Of a stretch of 64,000 nt of DNA, positions 25,637-36,276 are shown piece after piece. Within the stretch, counting starts at the first letter, position 1. Every line of letters starts with the position of its first letter. The position numbers were made by a program, and so were the translations under genes. The notes under the pieces were generated by a model, which was not told where the DNA came from, made no database searches, and worked only from the letters and a program-made list of their open reading frames with translations. The stretch comes from Microbacterium sp. AB (GTDB lineage: Bacteria > Actinomycetota > Actinomycetes > Actinomycetales > Microbacteriaceae), in the NCBI RefSeq assembly GCF_032878875.1, contig NZ_CP118157.1, positions 2,356,001 through 2,420,000 of the forward strand, given 5' to 3'.

Positions 25637-26539
25637 TCAGCGGGCGCGCGGATGGCTCGTCGCATACACGTCGCGCAGCGTGTCGACGGTGACGTGGGTG
25701 TAGATCTGGGTCGTCGCGACGGAGGAGTGGCCGAGCAGCTCCTGCACGACGCGCACGTCCGCCCCGCCCTGCAGCAGGTGCGTCGCGAACGAGTGCCGCA
25801 GCGTGTGCGGGGAGACGTGCGCGGCGAGCTGCGCACGCTCGGCCGCGGCCTGGATGACGAGCCAGGCGCTCTGCCGCGACAGCGGCGCGCCGCGGGCGCC
25901 GAGGAACAGCTTGGCGGTCGCCCTCCCCTTCGCCGCGAGCTGCGGGCGCACGCGCGTGAGGTAGGCGTCGAGCGCCGCGCGCGCGAAGGAGCCGACCGGC
26001 ACGATGCGCTCCTTCGACCCCTTTCCGCGCAGGCGCAGCGCCTCGCCGCCCGCGAGATCGTCGACGTCGAGGGAGATGGCCTCCGAGACGCGCGCGCCGG
26101 TCGCGTAGAGCAGCTCCAGGAGCGCCCTGTCGCGGATCCCCAGCGGCTCCTCCGGCGACGGCGCGGCGAGCAGCCGTTCGACCTGCTCGATCGTGAGCGC
26201 CTTGGGCAGCCGCTGCGCCTGCTTGGGCGGGCGGAGCCGCTGCGACGGGTCGTCGGCGCTGAGCCCCTCGCGCGTGAGGAAGCGATGGAGCCCCCGCACC
26301 GACGACTGCAGCCGTGCGAGCGACGACGCCGCGGGCGGCGGCTGCTCCGACGCCCGCGCCGCCGCGAACTCGGCCACCACGGCGGAGGTGACGGCGCCGG
26401 CGTCGTCGACGCCGTGCTCCTCGAGCCATCGCGCGTAGCCGTCCAGATCGCGGCGATAGGCGGCGATCGTGTGATCCGACAGCCCGCGCTCGATCGTCAG
26501 ATGCCGGAGGTACGCGTCGATCGCGCGATCGGGACGCAT
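25637..26539 (-). CDS. xerD: Site-specific tyrosine recombinase XerD
   Basis: 300 aa, the usual Xer length. An N-terminal core-binding domain (1-95) precedes the catalytic domain with Arg150 (ATGARVSEA), Lys173 (RGKGSKERIVPVG), His245-x-x-Arg248 (HTLRHSFATHLL), His271 (LGHSSVATT) and Tyr280 (QIYTHV). Resolves chromosome dimers at dif with XerC. Located between the NUDIX gene (10 bp) and the exporter operon, in the conserved pyrG-NUDIX-xerD order. Confidence 0.95.
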   Translation of the reverse strand: MRPDRAIDAYLRHLTIERGLSDHTIAAYRRDLDGYARWLEEHGVDDAGAVTSAVVAEFAAARASEQPPPAASSLARLQSSVRGLHRFLTREGLSADDPSQRLRPPKQAQRLPKALTIEQVERLLAAPSPEEPLGIRDRALLELLYATGARVSEAISLDVDDLAGGEALRLRGKGSKERIVPVGSFARAALDAYLTRVRPQLAAKGRATAKLFLGARGAPLSRQSAWLVIQAAAERAQLAAHVSPHTLRHSFATHLLQGGADVRVVQELLGHSSVATTQIYTHVTVDTLRDVYATSHPRAR

Positions 26540-26548
26540 CCGGTCCGC

Positions 26549-27130
26549 CTAGCGATCCGTTCCGCGCAGGCGCTCCGCGGCGAGCAGGACGCCCATGCCC
26601 GTGATGGCGTTGCGGAAGCGTCCGTCGACCACGGCCCGCACGGCCTCGTCGAGCGGAATCCATTCGACGACGATGCCGGCCTCCTCGGCATCGCGGGCGA
26701 AGGCGGCCTCCGTCGCGGACAGCTCCCGCGCGAGGAAGAGGTGGATGAGCTCCGAGCTGCCGCCGGGCGAGAGGTGCACGGCGCCGAGCTCGTCCCAGAC
26801 ACCGGCGGTGAGATCGGCCTCCTCGGCGAGCTCGCGCCGCGCGGCCTCGAGGGGGCTCTCCCCCGCCACGTCGAGGAGCCCCGCGGGGAGCTCCCAGTCG
26901 CGCTCGCCGATCGGATGCCGGTACTGCTGGATGAGCAGCACCCGGCGCTCCGGGTCGACGGCGACGATCGCGGCCGCCCCCGGATGCGCCATGAACTCTC
27001 GCGTGAGCTCGCCGTCCCCGTACGCGAAGCGCTCGGAGACGATGTCCCACACCCTGCCCTCGAAGACGACGTCGTGCGAGACGACCTCGACCTCGGACGG
27101 CTCGTCGCGCAGCGACCCCGCATCGGCCAT
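26549..27130 (-). CDS. NUDIX hydrolase, ADP-ribose pyrophosphatase type
   Basis: 193 aa. NUDIX fold with the variant box GLLDVAGESPLEAARRELAEEADL, which has six rather than five residues between Gly and Glu, as in the mycobacterial ADP-ribose pyrophosphatase Rv1700 found at the same place beside pyrG. The QQYRHPIGERDWELPAG substrate segment precedes the box. Hydrolysis of ADP-ribose to AMP and ribose 5-phosphate is inferred from that family. Separated from pyrG by 11 bp and from xerD by 9 bp, so one transcription unit is likely. Confidence 0.9.
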   Translation of the reverse strand: MADAGSLRDEPSEVEVVSHDVVFEGRVWDIVSERFAYGDGELTREFMAHPGAAAIVAVDPERRVLLIQQYRHPIGERDWELPAGLLDVAGESPLEAARRELAEEADLTAGVWDELGAVHLSPGGSSELIHLFLARELSATEAAFARDAEEAGIVVEWIPLDEAVRAVVDGRFRNAITGMGVLLAAERLRGTDR

Positions 27131-27141
27131 CGGAGCCCCCG

Positions 27142-28830
<1,689 letters not shown>

Positions 28831-28930
28831 CACGGGCTTCAATGCTAACAGCCCGGGATGTGATGCGGACGTGGCGCGCGACAGCTCGTCTGCGCGCATC
28901 GTCCGCACCCGCCGAGCGGGCCCTCGGGCG

Positions 28931-29539
28931 TCAGAACGTGCCCAGGACGTCCAGGCGCAGCTGGGCGGCGACGACGATGACGACGTAGTCCAGGACGACC
29001 GCGAGCGGCGCCCATGAGAGCAGCACCTCGCCGACGCGGCGCGCGGGGCGACCCCAGACGCCGTCGCGCAGCGACCATCCCAGCGTGAACCAGAGCAGCG
29101 GGATCGTCACGAGCCAGACGACCATGCACCAGGGGCACAGCGAGCCGTACTCGAAGATGCTCCGGTACGCGAGGAAGTGCACGAAGACGAAGGCCGCGGC
29201 GACGAACGAGACGTAGACGCGCCAGTACCAGCGGCGCAGCCCGCCCCGCGCGGCGAACGCGCTGACGCCGGCGTAGACCGCGCCGGGGAAGAGCACGATG
29301 CCGATGATCGAGTTGGAGAAGCCCAGCAGGTTGCCGCCCGGCGAGAGGAGGTTCGGGCCGCACGTGACGATCACGCTCAGCTGGCAGTTGATGAGCGGCT
29401 CCGCATCCGTGAGCTGTCCGATGTACTCCAGGTAGAGCAGGAAGGAGACGGCCCATCCGATGAGCCCCGCGACGATACAGAAGACCGCGAGCGCGGTGGA
29501 TGGTGCGAGTCGGGCGGGCGAGGGGGCGGGGTCGATCAT
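28931..29539 (-). CDS. Vitamin K epoxide reductase (VKOR) family membrane protein
   Basis: 202 aa with five hydrophobic helices (about 14-36, 72-95, 106-124, 135-156 and 172-194). The active-site pair CPWC lies at 135-138 in the membrane and the shuttle cysteines are Cys52 and Cys60 in the extracytoplasmic loop ([12 protein letters not shown]). It reoxidises a DsbA-like protein using quinone, giving disulfide formation outside the membrane. No fused thioredoxin domain and no DsbA gene nearby. Stands alone between pyrG and recN. Confidence 0.92.
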   Translation of the reverse strand: MIDPAPSPARLAPSTALAVFCIVAGLIGWAVSFLLYLEYIGQLTDAEPLINCQLSVIVTCGPNLLSPGGNLLGFSNSIIGIVLFPGAVYAGVSAFAARGGLRRWYWRVYVSFVAAAFVFVHFLAYRSIFEYGSLCPWCMVVWLVTIPLLWFTLGWSLRDGVWGRPARRVGEVLLSWAPLAVVLDYVVIVVAAQLRLDVLGTF

Positions 29540-29637
29540 GACCTCATCGTGTCACGCGGGACGCCTCGTCCCCGCGCCGGTGCACGAGCATCGACAGACG
29601 ACCGGGCATCCTGCGGGATCCGGCATGGCGTCGACCG

Positions 29638-31341
29638 TCAAACGGCCTGCGGAGCCTCCCTGCGCCCCAGCTCGAGGAGCTCGCGGGCGTTGCCGAGCGC
29701 GGCGTCACTGTCGGGCAGCCCCGAGAGCAGCCTCGCCATCTCCGCCTCCCGCGCCGCTCCCTCGAGCCGCTGCACGCTCGAGCTCGTCACGGACCCGTCG
29801 TGGGCCTTGACGACGCTGAGGTGGTTGCCCGCGAACGCCGCGACCTGCGCGAGGTGCGTCACGGCGATGACCTGCGACGACTGCGCGAGACGGGCGAGGC
29901 GCTTGCCGACCTCGATCGCCGCCGCGCCGCCGATGCCGGCGTCCACCTCGTCGAAGACGAAGGTGGGGACGGGGTCGGTCTCGGCGATGACGACCTCGAT
30001 CGCGAGCATGACGCGGCTGAGCTCGCCGCCCGACGCCCCTCGGGACACGGCACGGGGCTCGGCGCCCGGATGCGGGGCGAGCCGGAAGGCGACGTCGTCC
30101 CGCCCGGATGCCGACTCCGGTCCCGGCGCCACCTCCACGACGAGGAGCGCATCCGGCATCGCGAGCGCATGCAGCTCCTCCGTGACGGCGGTCCCCAGCC
30201 GCGCGGCGGCCTCCGTCCGCGCGGCCGTGACCAGGCCGGCGGCGGCATCGAGGCGTTCGCGGAGCTCGTCGCGCTCAAGCGTGAGCCGCTCGACGCGGTC
30301 CCCGTCGTCGTCCAGCTCCGCGAGGCGCGCCGACCCCGTGTCGAGCAGCGAGATGGCGGCGTCGAGCGATCCGTGCGCCCGGACGAGCGCTCCGATCACG
30401 GCGCGGCGCTCCTCGACCGCGGCGAGCTCCTGGGGCCCGGCCTCGTCGAGGTCGGCGAGGAACCCCGACAGCTCGACCGCCAGGTCGGCCGCCCGGTATC
30501 CGAGGTCGGCGACCTGCTCCGCGAGCCCGGTGAGCACCGGATCGCCCGTGCGCTCGAGAGCGCGCTTCGCCTCGCCGACGAGGCCGGACACGTCGGCGAG
30601 TCCCTCCTCGCTCGACAGCGCCTCGCGCGCGACCGCGGCCGCCGATCGCAGCTCCTCGGCGTTCGCGAGGCGCTCTGCCCGCGCGGCGAGCGCGACGTCC
30701 TCACCCTCGGCGGGCTCCGCCTGCTCGATCTCCGCGAGCGCGGCACGCAGGGACTCGGCCTCGGCGGCGCGGGCGGCGCGCTGGGCGACGAGGAGATCCA
30801 GCTCCTGGTCGAGCGCCCGGACCCCGTCCCACGCCTCGCGATACGCCGCGAGCGCGTCCCGCACGGCGTCGCCCGCGAACCTGTCGAGCGCATCGCGCTG
30901 CGCCGCCGCCGACTTCAGCCGCAGCTGATCGGCCTGCCCGTGCACCACGACGAGTGCGTCGGCCAGATCGGCCAGCACCCCGGCGGGAGCCGCACGGCCG
31001 CCGACGCTCGCGCGGCTGCGGCCCTCCGCGGCGAGGGAGCGGGAGAGGTAGAGCTCGGCGCTCCCGCCGCCGATCGGCTCGAGCTCGCCCCCGGCCTCGC
31101 GCACGCGGTCCGCGACCGCGCCCTCCTCCGGCACGACCCACACGCCTTCGACGGAGGCCTGCGACGCGCCGGCGCGCACGACGCCCGAGTCCGCCCGCTG
31201 GCCGAGCAGGAGCCCGAGACCGGTGACGACCATGGTCTTGCCCGCACCCGTCTCGCCCGTGATGGCGGTGAAGCCGGAGCCCATCGGCAGCGCCGCCTCG
31301 GCGATCACGCCGAGGTCGCGCAGGCGCATCTCCTCGATCAC
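29638..31341 (-). CDS. recN: DNA repair protein RecN
   Basis: 567 aa from GTG 31341, overlapping the nadK stop (GTGA); the longer open frame upstream is a shadow. SMC-like ATPase: Walker A GETGAGKT at 29-36, long Ala/Glu/Arg coiled coils (about 150-350), signature SGGELSRVMLAIEV and Walker B FVFDEVDAGIGG, then the D-loop/H-switch end with VIAVTHLAQVAAFA. Acts in recombinational repair of double-strand breaks. Last gene of the tlyA-nadK-recN unit conserved in actinobacteria. Confidence 0.95.
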   Translation of the reverse strand: MIEEMRLRDLGVIAEAALPMGSGFTAITGETGAGKTMVVTGLGLLLGQRADSGVVRAGASQASVEGVWVVPEEGAVADRVREAGGELEPIGGGSAELYLSRSLAAEGRSRASVGGRAAPAGVLADLADALVVVHGQADQLRLKSAAAQRDALDRFAGDAVRDALAAYREAWDGVRALDQELDLLVAQRAARAAEAESLRAALAEIEQAEPAEGEDVALAARAERLANAEELRSAAAVAREALSSEEGLADVSGLVGEAKRALERTGDPVLTGLAEQVADLGYRAADLAVELSGFLADLDEAGPQELAAVEERRAVIGALVRAHGSLDAAISLLDTGSARLAELDDDGDRVERLTLERDELRERLDAAAGLVTAARTEAAARLGTAVTEELHALAMPDALLVVEVAPGPESASGRDDVAFRLAPHPGAEPRAVSRGASGGELSRVMLAIEVVIAETDPVPTFVFDEVDAGIGGAAAIEVGKRLARLAQSSQVIAVTHLAQVAAFAGNHLSVVKAHDGSVTSSSVQRLEGAAREAEMARLLSGLPDSDAALGNARELLELGRREAPQAV

Positions 31342-32294
31342 TCGGACGCCCCCGTGACCGGGAGCGTCACGGCCGCCGTCGGATTGAGCTCGCTCGGCCC
31401 GCGCCACCCCTCGGTGGGCAGCTTGAACTTGCGGACCAGGCGGTCGGTGAACGCCGCCGGGTGCAGCCGCGCCAGGCGGACCGGCTTCGCCGATCGGCGT
31501 ACGACGACACGGGCGCCCGCGGGCAGCGGATGGGAGCGCCGGCCGTCGCACCAGAGCACGGCCGACCCCACGGACCCCGCCCGCAGCTCGACGGCCACCG
31601 CGTGGTCGGGACCGACGACGAGCGGCTTGGAGAACAGGGTGTGCGCCGACAGCGGCGCGACGGAGATCGCCTGCACGGTCGGCCAGATGACGGGTCCCCC
31701 GGCGGAGAAGTTGTACGCGGTCGACCCGGTCGGCGTCGCGATGACGACGCCGTCGGCACCGTAGGCCGTGAGCGGGCGGCGATCGACCTCGACGACGACC
31801 TCGATCATCCGCTCCCGCTGGTCCTTCTCGATGGCCGCCTCGTTGAGCGCCCATGTCTCGTAGACGACGTGGCCGTCCCTGTCCTTCACCGAGACGGCGA
31901 GAGCGAGCCGTTCCTCGACCGCGTAGTCGCCCAGGATGGCGCGGTGGACGGCCTCGTCCATGTCGTCGCGCTCGATCTCGGCGAGGAACCCGACGTGCCC
32001 CATGTTCACCCCGAGCACGGGGGCGGTGCCCTCGCGGACGAGCTCCGCGGCGCGCAGGATGGTGCCGTCGCCGCCCAGCACGATGGCGATGTCGATGTCG
32101 GCGAGCGCGATGTCGCGGCCGAGGACGTCGACGTCCGCCAGCGCGGGCGCGACCGCCGACAGCTCGGCGCGGTCCTCCGGCGCGAGAACGGGCGTCGCCC
32201 CCTCCGCGCTCACGGACTCCACGACGCGTGAGGCGGCGCGCACGGTGTCGTCGCGATAGGCGTGAGCGACGATCAGGATCTTGCGCTCGGTCAT
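31338..32294 (-). CDS. nadK: NAD kinase
   Basis: 318 aa from ATG 32294 (ATGA overlap with tlyA). The GGDGT motif is at 74-78 (VLGGDGTILRAAE), the NAD-binding segments include NMGHVGFLAE and TALNEAAI-type sequence (WALNEAAIEK), and the Gly-rich YGADGVVIATPTGSTAYNFSAGGP motif follows. Phosphorylates NAD to NADP in the cytoplasm. Coupled to tlyA and recN on both sides. Confidence 0.96.
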   Translation of the reverse strand: MTERKILIVAHAYRDDTVRAASRVVESVSAEGATPVLAPEDRAELSAVAPALADVDVLGRDIALADIDIAIVLGGDGTILRAAELVREGTAPVLGVNMGHVGFLAEIERDDMDEAVHRAILGDYAVEERLALAVSVKDRDGHVVYETWALNEAAIEKDQRERMIEVVVEVDRRPLTAYGADGVVIATPTGSTAYNFSAGGPVIWPTVQAISVAPLSAHTLFSKPLVVGPDHAVAVELRAGSVGSAVLWCDGRRSHPLPAGARVVVRRSAKPVRLARLHPAAFTDRLVRKFKLPTEGWRGPSELNPTAAVTLPVTGASE

Positions 32295-33091
32295 CGTCCT
32301 CCCCCTTCGTGCGCGATGGCGTCCTCCCATTCTGTCGGATCCGACCCGCGTCCCGGGGAGATGTGGACGAGCACCTCGACATTGCCGTGCGATCCCTCGA
32401 GGGGCGAGCGTCGCACGCCCAGGGTTCCGAGCCCGGCGGCCCATGCGGCGGCGAGCACCGTGCGCACCGCGTCGACGCGAAGGACGGGATCGACGACCAC
32501 CCCGCCGCGGACGCCCGTGCGCCCCACCTCGAACTGCGGCTTGACGAGCAGCAGGACGTCGGCGCCGGGAGCGGCGACCAGAGACACGGCGGGCAGGACG
32601 TGCGTGAGCGAGATGAAGGAGAGGTCGCCCGTGATCACGGCCGGGGTGTCGTCGACTCCGCTCGCCCGGGCCAGGCTCTCCGGCGTCATGAACCGCACGT
32701 TGTACCCCTCCAGGGCGTGCACCCCGGGGTCGGCCGCCACCGAGGGGGAAAGCTGATCGTGCCCCACGTCCGCCGCGATGACGGGCGCCGCGCCGCGCTC
32801 GCGCAGCACCTGCGTGAACCCGCCCGTCGACGCGCCCATGTCGAGCGCGAGGCGCCCGTCCACGACGACCGAGAAGGCGTCGAGCGCGGCGACGAGCTTG
32901 TGCGCGCCCCTGCTGACGTAGTCGTCGGCGGCGTCCACCTGGAGGTCGGAGTCCGCCTCCACGCGCGTCGAGGGCTTGGTCACGACCCGGCCGTCGACGC
33001 GCACGGCGGCATCGGCGATGAGAGCGGCCGCATGCGTTCGCGATCGCACGAGCCCCCGTTCCGCGAGGGCCGCGTCGAGCCGCTGCGTCAT
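32291..33091 (-). CDS. tlyA: TlyA-family rRNA 2'-O-methyltransferase
   Basis: 266 aa. An N-terminal S4 domain (1-60) precedes an FtsJ-like methyltransferase domain: SRGAHKL, the SAM site LALDMGASTGGFTQVL, the catalytic Asp in GDLSFISL and LLVKPQFEVGR with the catalytic Lys. Family members methylate a cytidine in 16S and one in 23S rRNA, and in mycobacteria their loss gives capreomycin resistance. Four-base overlaps link it to the small ORF upstream and nadK downstream. Confidence 0.93.
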   Translation of the reverse strand: MTQRLDAALAERGLVRSRTHAAALIADAAVRVDGRVVTKPSTRVEADSDLQVDAADDYVSRGAHKLVAALDAFSVVVDGRLALDMGASTGGFTQVLRERGAAPVIAADVGHDQLSPSVAADPGVHALEGYNVRFMTPESLARASGVDDTPAVITGDLSFISLTHVLPAVSLVAAPGADVLLLVKPQFEVGRTGVRGGVVVDPVLRVDAVRTVLAAAWAAGLGTLGVRRSPLEGSHGNVEVLVHISPGRGSDPTEWEDAIAHEGGGR

Positions 33092-33243
33092 CGCGATGCG
33101 GAGCCCTCGCCGGGCGCTGACTCGAGTCGTGCCGCGAGCTCGTCGTGGAGCGCGGCATACGCCGTCGCCCGCGTCGCGAGCGGCTGTTCCTCGATGACCT
33201 TCAGCCTGCTGACCAGGCCCGTGTCGCCGTCCTCATCCGTCAT
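33088..33243 (-). CDS. Conserved small protein (51 aa), Rv1693-like position
   Basis: 51 aa from ATG 33243; overlaps the tlyA start as ATGA. Amphipathic helix in the middle (LVSRLKVIEEQPLATRATAY, 10-29) and an AALHDELAARLE helix; acidic start and polar tail. Function not recognised. The place between the HAD phosphatase and tlyA matches the small conserved gene of the mycobacterial neighbourhood. Coding is supported by the overlap, the third-position GC bias and the short intergenic distance to the HAD gene (49 bp). Confidence 0.75.
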   Translation of the reverse strand: MTDEDGDTGLVSRLKVIEEQPLATRATAYAALHDELAARLESAPGEGSASR

Positions 33244-33292
33244 CCGTTCAGGGTAACGCGACGGGCAGGCGCTCTGCGGGCGCCGGGCCGCC

Positions 33293-34324
33293 TCAGAAGC
33301 GATCCTCGTAGAGGCGCTCGGGGACGCGGAAGCCGAAGATCTGCCGATCGGTGTCCCAGATCGCCTTCGACGCCGCCCGCAGCAGGTCGACGTCGCTGCC
33401 GCCCTCGCTGACGACGCGCACGTCGGGGCCGTCGATGCGGACCGCGGCATCCCGCACCCACACGGTGTCGCCCTTGACGCGAGCGACGGGATACGGCTCG
33501 AAGAGCTCGCGCAGATCGGAGAGGATGTACGTCGGCCGGGAGTGCGACGGCGCGGCGAGGATGTGCTTGGGCCTGTCGATGCCGGTCAGCACGATGGCGG
33601 AGTCGATGCCCGCCGCCTGCGCGCCCATGATGTCGGTGTCGAGGCGGTCGCCGAGGAACAACGGCTTCTGCGCGCCGAACCGGGCGACGGCGGCGTGGAA
33701 GATCGGCGCCTCGGGCTTCCCCGCCACGGTGGCCAGCCGGCCGACGGCGGTGTGCACGGCCGACACGAGGGTGCCGTTCCCCGGGGCGATCCCCCGTGCC
33801 TGCGGGATCGTCCAGTCCGTGTTCGTCGCGATCCAGGGGATGCCGCCCTCCTCCTCGGGGACGGCCAACGCGAACGCGGCCTCCGCGAGCTGCGTCCATC
33901 CGACCTCGGGGGCGAAGCCCTGGACGACCGCCGCGGGCGCGTCGTCCGCGCTGCGGGTGACGACGAAGCCCGCCTTCTCGACCTCGACGACGAGTCCCTC
34001 TCCCCCGACGACGAGCACGGTCGACCCCGCCGGGATGCGATCGGCGAGAAGGCTCATCGCCGCCTGCGGGCTCGTGACGACGTCATCCGCTCGCGTCGGG
34101 ATCCCGAGATCGCTCAGGTGCGCGGCGACCGACGCGTCGGTGCGCGACGCGTTGTTCGTGATGAACCCGAGGCGGCGGCCCTCGTCCACCGCGCGGTTGA
34201 GGCTCTCGACCGCATGCGGCAGAGCGCCGGGCCCGGCGTACACGACGCCGTCGAGATCGGCGAGGACGACGTCGACGCCCTCGAGGGGCGCGACGCCGTC
34301 GGACCTCCTAGAAAAGAGCGCCAT
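33293..34324 (-). CDS. HAD-IIA family phosphatase (Rv1692-like)
   Basis: 343 aa from ATG 34324, which overlaps the TPR gene by 17 bp. HAD fold with nucleophile motif I VVLADLDGVVYAG, motif II FITNNAS, a C2-type cap (about 90-215) and motifs III/IV in GKPEAPIF and LFLGDRLDTDIMGAQAAGI. A C-terminal extension of about 70 residues follows. The mycobacterial gene at the same place encodes a glycerol-3-phosphate phosphatase, so a role in glycerol phosphate or sugar phosphate turnover is inferred. Confidence 0.88.
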   Translation of the reverse strand: MALFSRRSDGVAPLEGVDVVLADLDGVVYAGPGALPHAVESLNRAVDEGRRLGFITNNASRTDASVAAHLSDLGIPTRADDVVTSPQAAMSLLADRIPAGSTVLVVGGEGLVVEVEKAGFVVTRSADDAPAAVVQGFAPEVGWTQLAEAAFALAVPEEEGGIPWIATNTDWTIPQARGIAPGNGTLVSAVHTAVGRLATVAGKPEAPIFHAAVARFGAQKPLFLGDRLDTDIMGAQAAGIDSAIVLTGIDRPKHILAAPSHSRPTYILSDLRELFEPYPVARVKGDTVWVRDAAVRIDGPDVRVVSEGGSDVDLLRAASKAIWDTDRQIFGFRVPERLYEDRF

Positions 34325-36083
34325 CGGGCTTGTCCTCCTCGGGGCCCCGAGCGTCGTCTGCGCCGTCGGCGGGCGCACCGGCCGGGTCGACGTCGTCCGG
34401 CGCCGTGTCCGCGTCGGGCGTCTCCTCGTCGGCCGCGTCATCGGACCCGAGGACGACGTCCTCCGCTCCCTCGATGCCTGCGGCGACGAGGATCTCGGTG
34501 ACCTCGTCCTCGATCGTGAACGTGTCGTCGCCGTGGTCGGAGGGCTGCTCGGGCACGACCGCATCCGTGTCGGCGTCCGGCGCGTCCCCGGCGGCGCTCT
34601 GCACGTCTTCGTCGTCGGAATCGTCCTCGGTCCGCTCCGCCTCCTCGGCATCCGCCGCGTCGATGGCATCGGCGATGCCCGATGCGTCGCCGGAGGTCTC
34701 GACGACATCGGATGCCGCCTCGGAGACGTCCGCGGAACGGGTCGGCTCCTCGGCGTCGTCGGGAGCGTCATCGGGCTCGACGGGCTCCGACGACGCGTCC
34801 TCCTCGTCTTGCCCGGGCTGCGCCCCCTCCTCGACGAGGAGCTCCGTGTCGGTGTCGTCGACGAACACGTAGTCGTCGGCGTCGGCCTGGTCGTTCAGAC
34901 CGAGGGCCTCCTCCGCGATCTCGGCCCGACGGCGCCATGACGCGGCCTCCTCGGAGCGTCCGAGATCCTCGAGCACGTTCGCCCGTGCTCCGAAGAGCCC
35001 GGGGCTCCACTCGAACGCACGGTCGGGGTCGAGCTCCGGGATGTCGAGCTCGTGCAGCGCGAGCTCGGTCTGGCCGAGGTCGAGACGCGCACCCGACATC
35101 GCGATCGCGAGCTCGACACGGGTCGCGGTGTCGAGGACGGACCGGTCGGCCGAGCGGCCCTCTTCGAGCGCCTTCTCGGGACGGCCCACGCCGCGCTCGC
35201 TGTCGACGATGAGCGCGACGTTGTCGTTGCGGCCCGTGATGCGGCGATGTGTGCGGAGCTCGCGCAGCGCAAGCGCGAAGTCGCCCTTCGAGTACGCGGT
35301 GACCGCGAGGGTCTCCCGAGCGATACCGATCCGGCCGGCGTGACGTACCGCAGCCAGCGCGTGCTCATGCGCAAGATCCGGGTCCTCGTCGATGAGGCGC
35401 ACGGCCATCGCCATATGACGGGCGACACGCTCCGCGTTCTCTTTGCTGAGGGTCTTCAGCTCGTTGCGTGCGCTCGACGGGAGGTCGCTCGGCGTGATGT
35501 CATCGGGCAGCTCCGGGTCGGGGATGCGCACACGCTGCGGGGGACGGGACGGATCGTCCTCGTAACGAGGTCGCGACGGACGTCCGTCTCGATCGTACGG
35601 ACGACGCGGGCCCGCCTGTCCGTCACGGCTCTGCGGGCGACGGTCGCCGTGGGCGCGGCTGTCTCCCTGGTAGGGACGACGCTCCGCCGAATCACGTCCC
35701 CCACCCTGGTACGGGCGACGCTCACCGCTGTTGCGGTCATCGCGCTGGTACGGACGACGCTCACCGCTGTCACGGCCCCCACCCTGATACGGGCGACGTT
35801 CACCGTTATCGCGGCCACCACCCTGATACGGACGACGCTCACCGCTGTCACGGCCACCGCCCTGGTAGGGACGACGCTCACCGTTATCGCGGCTACCACC
35901 CTGGTAGGGACGACGCTCCGCCGAATCACGTCCCCCACCCTGGTAGGGACGACGCTCACCGCTGTTGCGGTCATCGCGCTGGTACGGACGACGCTCACCG
36001 GAGTCACGGTCACCGCGCCGATCCGCGCCGCCACGGCGATCCGGCTTGCCCTCGGGACGCTCTTTCTCTCCGTCGTTCGGCAT
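34308..36083 (-). CDS. TPR-type protein with Arg-rich tandem repeats (Rv1691-like)
   Basis: 591 aa from ATG 36083 (AGGAG ribosome-binding site); an upstream ATG at 36125 falls in the rRNA terminator and is rejected. Residues 26-155 are ten 13-residue repeats of the RDSGERRPYQGGG kind. Residues about 205-400 are a helical TPR-like domain (ENAERVARHMAMAVRLIDED, LALRELRTHRRITGRND, EKALEEGRSAD, GLFGARANVLEDLG). Residues 405-591 are an extremely acidic disordered tail. The basic Arg/Gly/Tyr head suggests RNA binding. Position before the HAD phosphatase and tlyA matches a conserved TPR gene. It lies just downstream of the rrn terminator. Confidence 0.8.
   Translation of the reverse strand: MPNDGEKERPEGKPDRRGGADRRGDRDSGERRPYQRDDRNSGERRPYQGGGRDSAERRPYQGGSRDNGERRPYQGGGRDSGERRPYQGGGRDNGERRPYQGGGRDSGERRPYQRDDRNSGERRPYQGGGRDSAERRPYQGDSRAHGDRRPQSRDGQAGPRRPYDRDGRPSRPRYEDDPSRPPQRVRIPDPELPDDITPSDLPSSARNELKTLSKENAERVARHMAMAVRLIDEDPDLAHEHALAAVRHAGRIGIARETLAVTAYSKGDFALALRELRTHRRITGRNDNVALIVDSERGVGRPEKALEEGRSADRSVLDTATRVELAIAMSGARLDLGQTELALHELDIPELDPDRAFEWSPGLFGARANVLEDLGRSEEAASWRRRAEIAEEALGLNDQADADDYVFVDDTDTELLVEEGAQPGQDEEDASSEPVEPDDAPDDAEEPTRSADVSEAASDVVETSGDASGIADAIDAADAEEAERTEDDSDDEDVQSAAGDAPDADTDAVVPEQPSDHGDDTFTIEDEVTEILVAAGIEGAEDVVLGSDDAADEETPDADTAPDDVDPAGAPADGADDARGPEEDKPDGALF
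35634..36008 (-). repeat. 39-bp tandem repeat array within the TPR gene
   Basis: Ten units of 39 bp encode the 13-residue motif. Units 1-3 (residues 26-64) and 7-9 (104-142) have the same variant order (ending RDD, GGG and then the RDSA unit), showing a block duplication 234 bp apart. The last unit is degenerate. Copy number is likely to vary between strains. Confidence 0.85.
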
Positions 36084-36115
36084 GTCCGCTCCTGGTTGAC
36101 GACCGTGTAAATGCG

Positions 36116-36145
36116 AAAAGGCCATCCTTCGTTGGGTGGCCTTTT
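36116..36145 (-). terminator. rRNA operon terminator
   Basis: Inverted repeat AAAAGGCCATCC ... GGGTGGCCTTTT (one mismatch) just after the 5S gene, with a T-run on the minus strand. Only 32 bp separate it from the TPR gene start. Confidence 0.85.
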
Positions 36146-36158
36146 CGTCTAGGTTTAG

Positions 36159-36276
36159 TCCGGCGGTGTCCTACTCTCCCACAAGGTCTCCCTTGCAGTA
36201 CCATCGGCGCTGAGAGGCTTAGCTTCCGGGTTCGGAATGTGACCGGGCGTTTCCCTCTCGCTATGACCACCGAAAC
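36159..36276 (-). rRNA. rrf: 5S ribosomal RNA
   Basis: About 118 nt. Minus-strand ends GTTTCGGTGGTCATAGC... and ...GTAGGACACCGCCGG pair with each other, and the conserved internal loop CCCGGTCACATTCCGAACCCGG is present. Boundaries are accurate to a few bases. Third gene of the operon. Confidence 0.95.

Noticed and set aside
35634..36008. 39-bp repeats as an intergenic or CRISPR array
   Set aside because: Repeats are contiguous without spacers and in frame within a coding sequence.
36084..36125. Upstream ATG start for the TPR gene
   Set aside because: The extra 14 codons overlap the rRNA terminator stem, while ATG 36083 has an AGGAG site.
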